DNA of 35,738 nt from Deltaproteobacteria bacterium SG8_13 (GCA_001303025.1 LJNK01000032.1:1-35738); one strand, 5' to 3'; shown: positions 8,163 to 16,637, numbered from the stretch's first letter. A program made the numbers and translations. Notes: generated by a model from the letters alone, not told the origin.

Positions 8163-8798
8163 TCACGGGTCGATGCCGAACCGCAGCCACTTGAACGCCT
8201 GAATGGTTTGTTCATCCACCGCCTGCCCTACTCTTCCCATGAACAGGTTTTCCGGCTTCAGGCAGATGTTCGGTTCATTGGTCTGATACTCGATGAAACC
8301 GCAGGGTTCAAACAACCGGATCAACATCTGGCGGTATTGCTGGGCGGTTTTGCGGGTCCCATCCAGATCCCAGGTCCAGGAATATCCCACCATGTAGGCG
8401 ATTTTCTCTTCCATGGATCGGTGGCTTGTCAGCTTCTCCAGGATCCGGCCGGCAACTTTTTTCGAGCGCCAGTCCCGGGCCACCTCGATGGCCTTGACCT
8501 CCGCCATCACCTGCGGCTGCAGCTGGGCCCAGCGTTCGGACGGTTCCGGATAGGCCAGCACACCGAAGCCGACGATCATCCGATCTGCCTGCACGGCAAG
8601 GGTGACGTTGGCGTCGGGTTGCGCGGCGATCTGCTCGAGGCTCTCTTTTCTGGTGTACAGAGATTTGTATTGCGCATGTGCCCCGAACTGCGGATTGAAC
8701 TTCAGGAGCCCGATTTCCCGGGCTGAACAGAATGAACGGATGCGCACATCGGCGTTGCGGGTGTCGCGCGCAGATTCTGCCGGTTGTGATGAACTCAT
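8163..8798 (-). CDS. acuA: AcuA-family GNAT protein acetyltransferase
   Basis: Predicted 211-residue protein of the AcuA family, close in length to Bacillus AcuA (about 210). Shared landmarks recalled from that family are YPEPSERW, KAIEVARDWR (the acetyl-CoA loop region), YSWTWDLDGT, ENLFMGRVG and a final FKWLRF. AcuA acetylates the catalytic lysine of AMP-forming acyl-CoA synthetases and switches them off. The gene follows another GNAT by 9 bases and precedes an aminotransferase by 96 bases. A regulatory role over the acyl-CoA ligases encoded on the facing strand is a reasonable inference. The ribosome site (GGTGG) is weak. Confidence 0.8.
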   Translation of the reverse strand: MSSSQPAESARDTRNADVRIRSFCSAREIGLLKFNPQFGAHAQYKSLYTRKESLEQIAAQPDANVTLAVQADRMIVGFGVLAYPEPSERWAQLQPQVMAEVKAIEVARDWRSKKVAGRILEKLTSHRSMEEKIAYMVGYSWTWDLDGTRKTAQQYRQMLIRLFEPCGFIEYQTNEPNICLKPENLFMGRVGQAVDEQTIQAFKWLRFGIDP

Positions 8799-8807
8799 AC
8801 CACCATT

Positions 8808-9362
8808 TCAAAAGTCGGCCCAGGTCCGGTGCAATCTTTTGACCATGATTTGCAGGTCGTAGCGGATCCCCCTCGGGCTTTTTACGTACTCCGGGATCAC
8901 GGCAACTTTGAAAAAATCGAGCTTGCGGGCGGATTCGATGGCGTTATCCTCAATGCCCACCACGAAATCGGCCCGCAAATCGTTCAACCCCGTGTCCATG
9001 GCATACTGGATCAGATCGAGCAGCACCCAAGTCCCCAGCCGCTTGTGCCGGTAGCCGGGCAGAACGGCGATTCGAAGCCGGCCGACATGCTGGGTTGAGC
9101 CGTGCCCGCGCATCAACAGACTGGCGTGGGCCACAATTCGGTCTCCCACCAGTGCCACCGTGGAAAACACGTTCCCCCTGCCGATGGAGTCGATCATCTT
9201 TTTGATTACCAGCGGATCGGTCACGTCATGGCGCATGTACCAGCGGTTATTATCCGGAATGGCGGCATAAAAACGGCTGAGCATCCCCCCGTCATCCTTC
9301 TGTAAAGGCCGGATGACCGCCTCGGATCTGTCTTTCAGAACCACTTCCTTTGGATATCGCAA
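8808..9362 (-). CDS. GNAT family N-acetyltransferase
   Basis: Predicted 184-residue GNAT protein. The acetyl-CoA-binding region reads LRIAVLPGYRHKRLGTWVL (about residues 94-112), matching the beta4/motif A arrangement V-x-P-x-x-R-x-x-x-x-G. Other GNAT features are the N-terminal AVIRPLQKDD and C-terminal ESARKLDFFKVAVIPEYV. The start is TTG at 9362, supported by GGGGAGG seven to eight bases upstream and by the absence of an ATG before residue 27. It is the first gene of the minus-strand operon with the AcuA-like protein and aminotransferase and diverges from bamA. Substrate unknown; protein lysine acetylation is possible from its neighbour. Confidence 0.8.
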   Translation of the reverse strand: MRYPKEVVLKDRSEAVIRPLQKDDGGMLSRFYAAIPDNNRWYMRHDVTDPLVIKKMIDSIGRGNVFSTVALVGDRIVAHASLLMRGHGSTQHVGRLRIAVLPGYRHKRLGTWVLLDLIQYAMDTGLNDLRADFVVGIEDNAIESARKLDFFKVAVIPEYVKSPRGIRYDLQIMVKRLHRTWADF

Positions 9363-9433
9363 CGCTGTGACCTCCCCGGGTGATTTTGGTTTGAATGGTG
9401 CTTTCTAACAGTGCACCCAGACGGGCGTCAAGG

Positions 9434-9480
9434 CCATATTTTTTTCTTGACTTCCACTCCGAGTAGCTAATATATAGCTA
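9434..9480 (+). promoter_or_regulatory. bamA promoter with TAGCTA-N5-TAGCTA element
   Basis: An AT-rich block CCATATTTTTTTCTTGAC (9434-9451) contains the -35 TTGACT (9447-9452); 18 bases on is TATATA (9471-9476) as a -10. The -10 sits inside the symmetrical 17-base element TAGCTAATATATAGCTA (9464-9480), a likely operator. The same CCATATTTTT-CTTGAC block recurs at 31944-31960 ahead of the tungsten-enzyme operon. Confidence 0.55.
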
Positions 9481-9531
9481 TAAAATAACCTTTTGTCAGA
9501 TACCGAATTTCATTCAGAAGCAAGGAGACGG

Positions 9532-10668
9532 ATGATGACCGATTTACGCTGGCTGCCGCGAGAGTCCGGACTGAAAGACCATTATCTATGGGGTGAAGAG
9601 CACTTCTCCGAGGAAGCCCCCGGGGTAATCTTTGAAAAAAGACCGATTCTCGACCCCCAGGGAAATGCCGTCAAGGACCTGTTTTCCGCATGGATCGTTT
9701 TAAACAACCCTGCCCAGTACAATTCGTACACCACCGAGATGGTCAAGGGAGTAATTGCGGCCTTTCAGCGCGCATCGGCCGACAACTCGGTTGTGGCAGC
9801 CGTCTTTACCGCTGTGGGCGACAAGGCGTTCTGCACCGGCGGAAACACCAAGGAGTATGCCGAGTACTACGCCGGCCGGCCCAATGAATACGGCGTTTAC
9901 ATGGACCTGTTCAACGCCATGGTGGACAGCATCCTGACCTGCAAAAAGCCCACCATCTGCAGGGTGAACGGGATGCGGGTCGCCGGTGGGCAGGAAATCG
10001 GCATGGCCTGCGACACGACGGTCTCCAGCGACCTGGCCATATTCGGTCAGGCCGGACCGCGCCACGGTTCGGCGCCTGACGGCGGCAGCAGCGATTTTCT
10101 GCCGTGGATGCTGCCCATGGAGCTGGCCATGTGGAACTGCGTATCGTGTGAAATGTGGAGCGCTTACAAAATGCAGCGCCTGGGCCTGATCTCCAAATGC
10201 GTGCCGGTCATCCGGCAGGACGGCGGGTGGCTGCGAAACCCGGCAATTTTTACCGACACCTACGTCCGGGACGGAGAGATTGTCTACGGCGAGTTTAAAT
10301 CCGGAGACGAGGCCAAAAAAGCCCGGGAGCTCGTGAAAGCCGCCGCCACCGACTTTGCGCAGCTGGATGCGACGGTCAATCAGGTTCTGTGGACCTACAC
10401 CAACCTGTTTCCGGGGTGTCTGATCAAAAGCGTGGAAGGTATCCGGCTGAAGAAGAAGTTTTTCTGGGATCAGGCCAAGGTGATCAACCGGCATTGGCTG
10501 GCCGCCAACATGAACTGCGAAGCGTATCTCGGATTCAACGCTTTCAATACCAAGAAAATCACCGGCCAAGACACCATCGATTTTATCGAATTCCGGCGGC
10601 GAATGTCCCGCGGGGATGCGTTCGATGCGCAGTTCATGGCAGCCGTGCTGGGCAAGCCGAAAGAATAG
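9532..10668 (+). CDS. bamA: 6-oxocyclohex-1-ene-1-carbonyl-CoA hydrolase (BamA)
   Basis: Predicted 378-residue crotonase-fold enzyme that hydrates 6-oxocyclohexenoyl-CoA and hydrolytically opens the ring to 3-hydroxypimeloyl-CoA, the ring-cleavage step of anaerobic benzoyl-CoA breakdown. Family landmarks seen: the first oxyanion segment AFCTGGNTKEY, the second NGMRVAGGQEIGMACD, and the strongly conserved FGQAGPRHGSAPDGGSSDF. Two ATGs stand in tandem (9532 and 9535); the AAGGAG at 9522-9527 favours 9535 by spacing (7 bases). A TTG at 9493 lacks a ribosome site. It heads a run of sixteen same-strand genes and is the best functional marker in the window. Confidence 0.95.
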   Translation: MMTDLRWLPRESGLKDHYLWGEEHFSEEAPGVIFEKRPILDPQGNAVKDLFSAWIVLNNPAQYNSYTTEMVKGVIAAFQRASADNSVVAAVFTAVGDKAFCTGGNTKEYAEYYAGRPNEYGVYMDLFNAMVDSILTCKKPTICRVNGMRVAGGQEIGMACDTTVSSDLAIFGQAGPRHGSAPDGGSSDFLPWMLPMELAMWNCVSCEMWSAYKMQRLGLISKCVPVIRQDGGWLRNPAIFTDTYVRDGEIVYGEFKSGDEAKKARELVKAAATDFAQLDATVNQVLWTYTNLFPGCLIKSVEGIRLKKKFFWDQAKVINRHWLAANMNCEAYLGFNAFNTKKITGQDTIDFIEFRRRMSRGDAFDAQFMAAVLGKPKE

Positions 10669-10776
10669 CTCGCATACCGGTGATCCGGCTGCAAGGATTG
10701 CGGCATCTGCCTCGGCCGGCTTGCATCCTCACGGTCGCCAACGTGCGCGTTTCATTTCAGAAAGAAGAGGGACACC

Positions 10777-11526
10777 ATGCTGCTGGAAGGAAAAAGTGCC
10801 ATCGTAACAGGGGGCTCTCAGGGTATCGGGGCTGCCATCTCGCTCGAACTGGCCCGGGAAGGGGCCAACATCTGCCTGACCTATCGCAAGCACGAAGCCG
10901 AAGCCAGGAATTACGCTGCCGAAATCGAGGCCATGGGCCGCAAAGCCCTGGCGCTGCAATGCGACATCTCGGTTTTCTCGGAAGCCGAGGCAACGGTCGC
11001 CGCGGCCCTCACCGCTTTTGGACAAATTGACATCCTGGTAAACAACGCCGGGATGAACTGGGACGGTGTTTCGTGGAAGATGACCGAAGAGCAGTGGGAC
11101 CGGGTGATCCAGGTGAATCTGAAAGGGTATTTCAACTTTACCCGCCAGGTGGCGCCGCTGTTCAAGGATCAAAAATACGGAAAAATCATCAACATCACCT
11201 CGATCAACGGGCTGCGGGGAAAGTTCGGCCAGACCAATTACTCTGCCTCAAAGGCCGGAATCATCGGATACACCAAGGCGCTCGCCAAGGAGCTGGGGGC
11301 CTTTAACGTTAACGTCAACGCGGTCGCCCCCGGTTTGATCGAAACCGCCATGCTCAGGCAGTCCGAGGCGCGGGACAAGATTATCGAAATGGCCATGGCA
11401 GAAATCGTGATGAAGCGGGTCGGACAGCCCGAAGACCTGGCCTACGTGGTCTCTTTCCTGGCTTCCGACAAGGCCCGGCATGTCACCGGCGAGGTTATCA
11501 AAGTCGATGGCGGTCAATACATATAA
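10777..11526 (+). CDS. short-chain dehydrogenase/reductase (3-hydroxyacyl-CoA dehydrogenase/FabG-like)
   Basis: Predicted 249-residue classical SDR. The NAD(P) motif TGGSQGIG lies near residues 12-19, NNAG near 89-92, catalytic Ser in NITSING, and the Tyr/Lys pair in NYSASKAG; the closing motif is VTGEVIKVDGG. Proteins like this are either FabG-type reductases or 3-hydroxyacyl-CoA dehydrogenases. Its place directly after bamA suggests oxidation of 3-hydroxypimeloyl-CoA to 3-oxopimeloyl-CoA, but this is by context. The gap to the thiolase downstream is 45 bases. Confidence 0.85.
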   Translation: MLLEGKSAIVTGGSQGIGAAISLELAREGANICLTYRKHEAEARNYAAEIEAMGRKALALQCDISVFSEAEATVAAALTAFGQIDILVNNAGMNWDGVSWKMTEEQWDRVIQVNLKGYFNFTRQVAPLFKDQKYGKIINITSINGLRGKFGQTNYSASKAGIIGYTKALAKELGAFNVNVNAVAPGLIETAMLRQSEARDKIIEMAMAEIVMKRVGQPEDLAYVVSFLASDKARHVTGEVIKVDGGQYI

Positions 11527-11571
11527 GGTGTTTCGGTAACCGAACAAACCATGAAAGTCGGGATATAACGG

Positions 11572-12738
11572 ATGAGTCGAGTAGCCATAATCGGTGTAGG
11601 GCAAAGCAAGTTCGTGCGGCAGTACCCGGGATCGATCCGGGAGCTGGCATTCGAGGGATTCAAAACCGCCATGCAGGATGCCGGCATCGGTGTCGGAGAT
11701 GTCGGAGCGTCGGTGATCTGCTCGGCACCGGAATACGACAAGCAGCGATCGCCGGCCGGCATTTTTGCCGAATACCTGGGCTTGAACCCCCAGCCCACTT
11801 TTTACGTCGAGACCTTGTGCTCTTCCAGCAGCACGGGTCTGCGCCTGGCCTACAGCCTGGTGAAGTCGGGTCTGCACGATGTGGTGGCGGTCCTCGGCTT
11901 CCAGAAGATGTCGGAGATCTCATCGGCCGAATCCCAGGAGCGAATGGGCAGAGGGGCGGATATCCAGTGGGAAAGCCCGTTCGGAACGATGATGCCGGCC
12001 TATTATGCGATGTACGCCCGTGCCCACATGCAGGCATACGGAACCACGCCGGAAGACCTGGCCCTGATTCGGGTGAAAGCAGCGACTTACGGCCAGCTGA
12101 ACGAGTTGGCCGTATACCGGAAACCGGTGACGATGGAAAACTTCACCAGCGCCGACGACCGGATGGCCGGACCGGTTGCTGCCCCATTGCGGGTCGGAGA
12201 CTGCTGTGCGAATGCCGACGGCAGCTCCTGCCTGATCGTTGCCAGCGAGGAGAAGGCCAAGCTCTTTTCGAAAAAACCGGTGTGGATCCTGGGGTTGGGT
12301 GCGGCGACCGCCAGTGTCAACCTGGCCGGACGCGACCTGCTGACCGGTCTGTCCGTTGCCAAGCAGGCCGCCGGGCAGGCATACGAGATGGCCGGAATCA
12401 CCGCCCGGAACGTGGATGTGGCCGAAGTGCACGACTGCTTCACCATCGCGGAGCTGATGGCCTATGAAAATCTCGGCTTTGCCGAACCCGGTGAAGGAAG
12501 GGATTTGATTCGCGGCAAGGAGACTTACAAAGACGGCCGCATTCCCGTTAACGTCGACGGGGGACTGCTCTCCAAGGGCCACCCCATCGGGGCTACCGGC
12601 GGTTCGCAGATCCGCACCATCGTTCTCCAGCTCAGAGGCGAGGCCGGCGACATTCAGGTGAAAGATCCCGAGATCGGGCTGGTGCACAACATCGGCGGTG
12701 TCGGGCTTTATGGGAACGTGACCATACTGGGGCGGTAG
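11572..12738 (+). CDS. thiolase family protein (SCP2/BbsB-type, with DUF35 partner)
   Basis: Predicted 388-residue thiolase-like protein. The nucleophile Cys83 lies in ETLCSSSSTG, the HDCFT motif in VHDCFTIAEL, and the catalytic His in SKGHPIGATG. The C-terminal Cys motif of classical thiolases is replaced by NIGGVGLYGN, as in the SCP2-type group. Members form complexes with a DUF35 zinc-ribbon/OB-fold protein, as in BbsA-BbsB of the toluene pathway, and such a gene follows 44 bases downstream. Likely reaction: thiolytic cleavage of a beta-ketoacyl-CoA such as 3-oxopimeloyl-CoA. Substrate is inferred from position. Confidence 0.85.
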   Translation: MSRVAIIGVGQSKFVRQYPGSIRELAFEGFKTAMQDAGIGVGDVGASVICSAPEYDKQRSPAGIFAEYLGLNPQPTFYVETLCSSSSTGLRLAYSLVKSGLHDVVAVLGFQKMSEISSAESQERMGRGADIQWESPFGTMMPAYYAMYARAHMQAYGTTPEDLALIRVKAATYGQLNELAVYRKPVTMENFTSADDRMAGPVAAPLRVGDCCANADGSSCLIVASEEKAKLFSKKPVWILGLGAATASVNLAGRDLLTGLSVAKQAAGQAYEMAGITARNVDVAEVHDCFTIAELMAYENLGFAEPGEGRDLIRGKETYKDGRIPVNVDGGLLSKGHPIGATGGSQIRTIVLQLRGEAGDIQVKDPEIGLVHNIGGVGLYGNVTILGR

Positions 12739-12782
12739 AAAAGAAGCGCTCCTTTCGGACGCGAATTACAGAGCGGGGAAAT

Positions 12783-13217
12783 ATGGGCAGCAAAAGAGAG
12801 GTCGACGACCGGTTTAAAAAATTCGGCACGGTGAGCTTCACCGCCATATCGAAAATCAACGATTTCATCGATTACCTGGAAGACGGCAAGGTGGCCGGCA
12901 CGAAGTGCAAAGAATGCGGTCTCGTTTTTTTCCCGCCGCGTGCCGATTGCTACCAGTGTCTAGGCAGCGACATGGAGTGGTTCGAGGTTGCCGGTGCCGG
13001 GAAACTGTTGACCTACAGCAAACTGCAGTTTGCACCGGTCGGCTTTGACCAGGATGTCCCCTATTGCATCGCCCTGCTCGATTACGGCCATTACAAGGTT
13101 TTTGGCCGCATCGCCGCAGAGGTGCCGGAAGAAGAGCTGCAGGTGGGGATGGAAATGACCGTGGCGGTGAATCGGCTGCCAAACGGTCAGTTGAACTACG
13201 TGTTTCAGAAGATTTGA
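12783..13217 (+). CDS. DUF35 zinc-ribbon/OB-fold thiolase partner protein
   Basis: Predicted 144-residue protein. An N-terminal helix is followed by a rubredoxin-like zinc ribbon with Cys42, Cys45, Cys56 and Cys59 (CKECG and CYQC), then an OB-fold (residues about 65-144). This is the DUF35/OB-fold family that partners SCP2-type thiolases and, in archaea, HMG-CoA synthase, helping form a shared CoA-binding site. The pairing with the preceding thiolase is the usual one. The ATG is preceded by GCGGGGAAAT, an adequate ribosome site. Confidence 0.88.
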   Translation: MGSKREVDDRFKKFGTVSFTAISKINDFIDYLEDGKVAGTKCKECGLVFFPPRADCYQCLGSDMEWFEVAGAGKLLTYSKLQFAPVGFDQDVPYCIALLDYGHYKVFGRIAAEVPEEELQVGMEMTVAVNRLPNGQLNYVFQKI

Positions 13218-13361
13218 TCCATTCGGCGGATTGTGCGCCTCGACAGGAGGCAAACCGGTTTTGACCGGAGCAATGAAGTTCCGGACAGCAGCCCGTTTGT
13301 CCGCCAGCGTTGCGGGTATTTCACACGTACCATCATACTCCAAGTACAAGGAACGGTAGAT

Positions 13362-14135
13362 ATGTATGAGCTGATGAAGCATTTGAAGATGGAAAAGGCA
13401 GACGGGGTAGCCCGGATCACCCTGGCGCGCCCCAAGCACAACGTACTGAACATCGAAATGATCAACGAGCTTAACAGCCGCCTGGATGAACTCGCCGCCG
13501 AAGACGACCTCAAGTGCCTGGTGATTCTCGGTGACGGGCCGAGCTGGTGTGCGGGTGTGGAAGTAGGTGATCACAAGCCGGAAATGGCCGAGGAGATGAT
13601 CAGGGTCTTCGGCGGCCTCTGCGAGCGCATCGACCGGCTCGAAATCCCGGTGATCGCCGGCGTGCAGGGCGCCTGCCTGGGAGGCGGGATGGAAGTGGCC
13701 ATCGCATGCGACATGATCGTGGCCGCCGAAAGTGCCGTCTTCGGACAACCCGAAATTAAGCTGGGATTCCTCCCGCCGTATGCGGCCGTTCGGCTGCCGC
13801 AGCTGGTCGGGCCGGCTCGAGCAGTGGAGATCTGCACCACCGGAAAGCGTTACAGCGCCGAGGAAGCCCGGCAGATGGGCATGGTCGGCTATGTTGCCGG
13901 AGACGGTCAATGGACGGAAGTGCTCGACAAACTCGTCAAGGAGATTACGGCCTGCAGCCCCTTGATTATCCGGCTCAACAAGCGTGCCGTCAAACAGCAC
14001 ATCGGCAAAGAATTCACCGCGGCCCTGCAAGGGGCCAACGAGCTTTTCCTCAACGTTCTGATGAAGACCGAAGACACCCTGGAGGGCATTCGCAGCTTTG
14101 AAGAAAAGCGTCGGCCGCAGTGGAAGAACAAGTGA
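13362..14135 (+). CDS. bamR: cyclohexa-1,5-diene-1-carbonyl-CoA hydratase (BamR/Dch)
   Basis: Predicted 257-residue enoyl-CoA hydratase superfamily protein, the usual length for Dch. It hydrates cyclohexa-1,5-diene-1-carbonyl-CoA, the product of benzoyl-CoA reductase, to 6-hydroxycyclohex-1-ene-1-carbonyl-CoA. Landmarks seen: LARPKHNVL near the N-terminus, WCAGVEVGDHKPEMAEEM (the DH segment after AGV is typical of this subgroup), GACLGGGMEVAIACD and FGQPEIKLGFLPPYAAV. ATG 13362 has AAGGA nine bases upstream; the open frame extends further 5' only through unconvincing sequence. The co-location with bamA and bamQ supports the assignment. Confidence 0.9.
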   Translation: MYELMKHLKMEKADGVARITLARPKHNVLNIEMINELNSRLDELAAEDDLKCLVILGDGPSWCAGVEVGDHKPEMAEEMIRVFGGLCERIDRLEIPVIAGVQGACLGGGMEVAIACDMIVAAESAVFGQPEIKLGFLPPYAAVRLPQLVGPARAVEICTTGKRYSAEEARQMGMVGYVAGDGQWTEVLDKLVKEITACSPLIIRLNKRAVKQHIGKEFTAALQGANELFLNVLMKTEDTLEGIRSFEEKRRPQWKNK

Positions 14136-14286
14136 TTGCGATCGGAAAGATTTCCGTTTTTTGTGACTTCAGGCCCTGAATCTTTCGGCCATCCGGCAAA
14201 GGCGGGGCAGGCAGTCCCATCGGCTCCATAGCCGACCGTGCGGGTCAACAAATTCCGCCTGGCCGGTTACCAACCAAGGAGGTTCC

Positions 14287-16326
14287 ATGGCGCAAATCAG
14301 CAAAATCGGTGTAATCGGTGCGGGCAACATGGGCAGCGGAATTGTGCAAAAGATTGCCCAGGAGGGCATCCGGGTGGTGATGATCGACATGAAAGAGGAG
14401 TTCGTTAAGCGCGGCCTGGACACCATCCGCAAAACCCTGCAGGAGGGGCTGGAGCGGAAGCTCTTCACTGCGGATCAGGCAGAAGAGATCCTGGGCCGCA
14501 TCGAGGCGACCACCGATTACAGCGCAGTGGCGGATGCCGACCTGGTCATCGAAGCGGTTTTCGAGGATAAACAGGTCAAAGCGGATGTATTCAAAAAGCT
14601 CGACGATCTGTGTTCGGACAACACCATTCTGGCTACCAACACCTCCAGTTTTTACGTGCGCGAATTCGCCGACCAGACCTCGCGCCCGGATCGATTCATC
14701 GGACTGCACTACTTCTACCATCCGGCCAAAAATCGATTGCTGGAGGTAATTCCGGCCACGCAGACCAGCGAACAGACCATCGAAAAATCGATGCTGGCAG
14801 CCAAGCTGCACGGCAAAACCGCGATCTTGGTAAAAGACGCGCCGGGCTTTGCCGTCAACCGCTTTTTCGTTCCCTTTCTGAACGAGGCCGCCCGGATGCT
14901 GGAAGAAAAACTGGCAGACATCCCCACCATCGAAGAGGCCGCCAAACGCGCATTTCACATCGGCATGGGGCCCTTTATGCTGATGAATGTCACCGGCATT
15001 CCGATTGCCGTGCATGCCGCCACGACGCTCGGCAACGAACTTGGCGCCTTTTACGCACCCTGTGAAATCCTCAAGGCCCAGAAAGAAAAAGGCGAAAACT
15101 GGAATCTGGAGGGACAGCCGGACGAATCCCGCTTCGAGCCGATTATCGATCGATTCTACGGTGTCTGCCTGGGCGTGGCCGCCGCCCTGGTGGACGAGGG
15201 AGTGGCCAGCATAGAAGACACCGACCGCGGTGCCAAAATCGGTCTTCGCTGGGCCATGGGTCCGTTTGAAATCGCTAACCGCATCGGTATCGACCGAACG
15301 CATGCGGTGGTGCAGGCTGTGTGCGAAATATACCCCGATTTTCAGATGCCGCAACTGCTCGCAAAGCAGAAACAAAGCGGCCACCCCTTCGCGTTTCGTT
15401 TCGTCGACCTGAAAGTCAAGGGCCAGATTGCAACCATCACCGTCAACCGCCCGGAAGCCATGAACGCCCTAAACGAGGCGGTGGTTGCGCAGCTGGAGGA
15501 GCATTTCAACGAGGCCGAAAAACGCCCGGAGGTACGTGCCATCGTTCTCGAAGGCGCCGGCAAGGCTTTCGTTGCCGGCGCCGCCATCCGCTACTTTGTC
15601 ACCAAGATCAAGCAAAACCGGATTGCCGACATTGCCGCGTTCACCCGTCGCGGTCACGAGCTGCTGCTGCGGATCGAAAATTCGGAAAAGCTGACCATTG
15701 CCCTGATCGACGGTCTCTCACTGGGAGGCGGCAGCGAACTGGCGCTGGCCTGCCAGGCCATCCTGGCCACCCCGGCCGGATCGCTTGGATTTCCGGAAAC
15801 GGGCATCGGGATTTATCCCGGCCTGGGGGGCATGCTGCGCCTGGCCCGTCAAATCGGACCGCAGCTGGCCAAGTACTACGTGTTTACCGGTGCACCGCTT
15901 TCTGCCGCAGATGCCCACGCCCTGGGAATCGTGCAGCATCTGGTGCAGCCGGCGGAAGTGGAGGCGACCATCCGGCAAATGGCCGCCGGGGGCAAACCCG
16001 ACAAATACCGCAGCCGACCGATACCGGAAACGTTCCAGCAGCTGGCGCGTCTCGGTTCGGCGGACAACGTCGCCGCCCTGCTGGCAGGGCGCTTGCCGGA
16101 AGGCGTCGACGGCGCCCTGGCCGAAAAAGCGGCCAAAATGGTCGGCTACAAGGCGCCCCTGGCTTTGAAAGCGGCCGATGAAATCATCGATGGCCAGATC
16201 GGCAAATCGATGACCGAAGCCGTGGAGATTGAACTGGGCAGGCTGGAAGAAATATTCTCTTCTGCGGATGCCTTAGAGGGGCTGTCGTCACTGGGCCGCA
16301 GAAAGCCGGAGTACACGGGCAAATAA
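14287..16326 (+). CDS. fused 3-hydroxyacyl-CoA dehydrogenase/enoyl-CoA hydratase
   Basis: Predicted 679-residue bifunctional protein. Residues about 1-365 form a 3-hydroxyacyl-CoA dehydrogenase with NAD motif GVIGAGNMGSG, and the conserved HYFYHPAKN and KDAPGFAVNRFF segments. Residues about 375-590 form an enoyl-CoA hydratase with both catalytic Glu regions (LGGGSELALACQ and FPETGIGIYPG). The order dehydrogenase then hydratase is opposite to FadB and is the one common in archaea and anaerobic deltaproteobacteria. It should process enoyl-CoA and 3-hydroxyacyl-CoA intermediates after ring opening. The small next gene begins 20 bases downstream. Confidence 0.88.
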   Translation: MAQISKIGVIGAGNMGSGIVQKIAQEGIRVVMIDMKEEFVKRGLDTIRKTLQEGLERKLFTADQAEEILGRIEATTDYSAVADADLVIEAVFEDKQVKADVFKKLDDLCSDNTILATNTSSFYVREFADQTSRPDRFIGLHYFYHPAKNRLLEVIPATQTSEQTIEKSMLAAKLHGKTAILVKDAPGFAVNRFFVPFLNEAARMLEEKLADIPTIEEAAKRAFHIGMGPFMLMNVTGIPIAVHAATTLGNELGAFYAPCEILKAQKEKGENWNLEGQPDESRFEPIIDRFYGVCLGVAAALVDEGVASIEDTDRGAKIGLRWAMGPFEIANRIGIDRTHAVVQAVCEIYPDFQMPQLLAKQKQSGHPFAFRFVDLKVKGQIATITVNRPEAMNALNEAVVAQLEEHFNEAEKRPEVRAIVLEGAGKAFVAGAAIRYFVTKIKQNRIADIAAFTRRGHELLLRIENSEKLTIALIDGLSLGGGSELALACQAILATPAGSLGFPETGIGIYPGLGGMLRLARQIGPQLAKYYVFTGAPLSAADAHALGIVQHLVQPAEVEATIRQMAAGGKPDKYRSRPIPETFQQLARLGSADNVAALLAGRLPEGVDGALAEKAAKMVGYKAPLALKAADEIIDGQIGKSMTEAVEIELGRLEEIFSSADALEGLSSLGRRKPEYTGK

Positions 16327-16346
16327 TCGTTTGTTGGAGACGCCGA

Positions 16347-16592
16347 TTGACAACCCGGGAAGAAGAACTCGCCGATCAGGGATGGCAGCGGAAATCGACC
16401 GTTGACGAGTCCCGGCTCTCCGAACTGGTCCGGGCCTACCGGCAGATCGGCTGCGATGTTCACCTGGAGCCCTTCGATCCTTTCGAGCAGCCGGACTGCA
16501 GCGACTGCATGAAAACGGCGACAAAAGACTGTAAAACCATCTACATCCGTAAAACCGATACCAGCGAAACCGATAGTGGTGAAGTGATTTGA
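16347..16592 (+). CDS. small Cys-containing protein of unknown function
   Basis: Predicted 81-residue acidic protein not recognised. The start is TTG at 16347, supported by GGAGA seven bases upstream and by the tight 20-base gap after the fused dehydrogenase. The C-terminal half carries DCSDCMKTATKDC: a CxxC with a third Cys eight residues later, a possible metal site, followed by KTIYIRK. The gene lies between the beta-oxidation fusion gene and bamQ, both strongly assigned, so it is probably co-expressed with the ring-cleavage enzymes. It might be an assembly or electron-transfer accessory; no function can be given. Confidence 0.65.
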   Translation: MTTREEELADQGWQRKSTVDESRLSELVRAYRQIGCDVHLEPFDPFEQPDCSDCMKTATKDCKTIYIRKTDTSETDSGEVI

Positions 16593-16637
16593 ATCGGATG
16601 AACCAATCAACCCCATAGCCTGGGGGCAAGGAGAACG

